This document shows positions 12,434-13,592 of a stretch of 13,592 bases of DNA, one piece after another. Below the pieces are notes generated by a model. It was not told the DNA's origin, did no database searches, and was given only the letters and a program-made list of their open reading frames with translations. Positions within the stretch are counted from its first letter, which is position 1, and each line of letters starts with the position of its first letter. The position numbers and the translations under genes were made by a program. This DNA comes from an uncultured Eubacteriales bacterium (GTDB taxonomy: Bacteria > Bacillota > Clostridia > Christensenellales > UBA1242): assembly GCA_902796635.1 (NCBI GenBank), contig CADBPU010000108.1, positions 1 through 13,592 of the forward strand, in the 5' to 3' direction.

Positions 12434-13592
12434 ATGAAAGTTTTAGTTGTAAATGCGGGAAGTAGCAGTTTGAAATATCAACTTTTTGATATGGACACAG
12501 AAGAAGTTATTGCAAAAGGAAATGCAGAAAGAATTGGTCTTGATGGCAGTTTTTTGAAACACAAAGCAAAGGGTGTTGAAACAATACTCAAAAGAGAATT
12601 GCCAAATCATGCCGAGGCAATAGCACTTATATTAGAAACTTTGGTTGATGCGCAAATAGGTGTTATCAAAAGTATTGATGAAATTGATGCAATCGGCCAC
12701 AGAGTTGTTCATGGTGGAGAGCATTATACAAAACCATGTTTAGTAAATCAAAAAGTTATTGATGATTTGCGTGGGCTTGTTGATCTTGCACCACTTCATG
12801 CAATTCCAAACACAGATGGCATTATTGGTTGCATGCAAGTTGCCCCACAAATTCCAAATGTTACAGTATTTGATACGGCATTCCACAGCACAATGCCAAA
12901 TTATGCATATTTGTATGGCGTGCCAATGAAATATTACAGAGATTATGCAGTAAGAAGATATGGTGCTCACGGCACAAGCCACAAATTTGTAGGCCAAAAA
13001 CTTGCAGAATATGCTGGTCTTGATTTTGAACACTCAAAACTCATCACTTGCCATATTGGTAATGGTAGCAGTATCACAGCAATTAAGGACGGAAAGTGTA
13101 TTGATACATCAATGGGTATGACACCGCTAGAAGGTCTTATTATGGGCACAAGATGTGGAGATATTGACGCAAATGTTATTCAATATCTTTGCAAAAAAAC
13201 TGGTTATGATGTAAATAGAGTCACACAAATACTCAACAAAGAAAGTGGACTTTTGGGAATAACAGAAAAGAGCAGTGATATGAGAGATATTTGCGAAATG
13301 TATGCAAATGGCGACCCATCTGCAACACTTGCACTTGAAATGCTTGCTTACAGAATAAGAAAATATATTGGCTCATATGTTGCAGCACTTGACGGAGTTG
13401 ATGCAATCTGCTTCACCGCAGGTATTGGTGAAAACACACCAGAACTTCGTGAAATGGTTTTAAGCAATATGAACTATCTCGGCGTAAAGTTTGACAGAGA
13501 TGCAAATTATTCAATTCCACGTGGAGATGATGCACTCATCACAGCAAAAGATAGTGCAGTTCCTGTTTATGTAATTGCAACAAACGAAGAAC
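12434..13592 (+). CDS. ackA: Acetate kinase, 3' end beyond the window
   Basis: Acetate kinase interconverts acetyl phosphate plus ADP and acetate plus ATP, the ATP-yielding last step of acetate fermentation. It belongs to the ASKHA fold. The frame from ATG 12434 stays open to the last base, giving 386 of about 400 residues with no frameshift. Visible landmarks are Asn7 in VVNAGSSSLK, Arg90 in GHRVVHGG, Asp147 in FDTAFH, His179 in HGTSH, Arg240 in MGTRCGDID, the FTAGIGEN loop (about 327-334) and the final ATNEE glutamates. These correspond to the known active-site residues of the Methanosarcina enzyme. AGGAG at 12423-12427 supports the start. It has its own promoter; a pta partner is not in view. 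The protein points to a fermentative lifestyle. Confidence 0.95.
   Translation, partial: MKVLVVNAGSSSLKYQLFDMDTEEVIAKGNAERIGLDGSFLKHKAKGVETILKRELPNHAEAIALILETLVDAQIGVIKSIDEIDAIGHRVVHGGEHYTKPCLVNQKVIDDLRGLVDLAPLHAIPNTDGIIGCMQVAPQIPNVTVFDTAFHSTMPNYAYLYGVPMKYYRDYAVRRYGAHGTSHKFVGQKLAEYAGLDFEHSKLITCHIGNGSSITAIKDGKCIDTSMGMTPLEGLIMGTRCGDIDANVIQYLCKKTGYDVNRVTQILNKESGLLGITEKSSDMRDICEMYANGDPSATLALEMLAYRIRKYIGSYVAALDGVDAICFTAGIGENTPELREMVLSNMNYLGVKFDRDANYSIPRGDDALITAKDSAVPVYVIATNEE

Noticed and set aside
1..13592. CRISPR array, insertion sequence, prophage or defence genes
   Set aside because: No regularly spaced repeats, transposase or integrase motifs, or terminal inverted repeats flanking a gene were seen; coding density and gene content are those of an ordinary chromosome.

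Overview
The window is AT-rich (my estimate is about one third G+C) and densely coded. It looks like a chromosomal segment of a low-GC Firmicute, most likely an uncultured member of the Clostridia or a relative. The reasons are the trigger factor / ClpP / ClpX / Lon / EngB gene order, a YlbJ-type membrane protein beside a patatin-like (YlbK-type) protein, a class B sortase, acetate kinase, and AGGAGG-type ribosome binding sites on many genes. No rRNA, tRNA, CRISPR array, insertion sequence or phage gene was found.

Layout. (1) Positions 1-696: two small membrane proteins of unknown function in one operon, ending in a terminator. (2) 748-7336: a protein quality-control block, all on the plus strand. 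It holds tig (nascent-chain chaperone), clpP and clpX (ClpXP protease, translationally coupled), lon (AAA+ protease) and engB (GTPase for 50S ribosome assembly). Each transcription unit ends in its own intrinsic terminator. (3) 7325-8654: a putative cytosolic zinc metallopeptidase with HEILH plus a downstream NEG motif. (4) 8727-10350: a cysteine-rich, beta-rich protein that may be a coat or surface structural protein, then a class B sortase. (5) 10358-12229: a YlbJ-like membrane protein on the minus strand, divergent from a patatin-like phospholipase. (6) 12379 to the end: acetate kinase with a good sigma-A-type promoter. It runs off the window with about 386 codons visible.

The strongest regulatory pattern concerns engB, the metallopeptidase gene and the sortase gene. 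None has a Shine-Dalgarno sequence, and each has a -10 hexamer ending exactly 6 nt before the start codon. This geometry predicts leaderless mRNAs, while the other genes use normal ribosome binding sites. For engB and the metallopeptidase gene the -35 box also lies inside the 3' arm of the preceding gene's terminator. Two other non-coding stretches look structured: the roughly 180-nt leader of tig and the gap between the patatin gene and ackA.

I see no clear multi-gene undescribed system such as a defence island or toxin-antitoxin pair. The most novel material is the leaderless promoter set, the structured tig leader, an atypical ClpX substrate loop, and the two uncharacterised proteins (metallopeptidase and cysteine-rich protein). 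All functional calls rest on motif recognition by eye; no database search was run.
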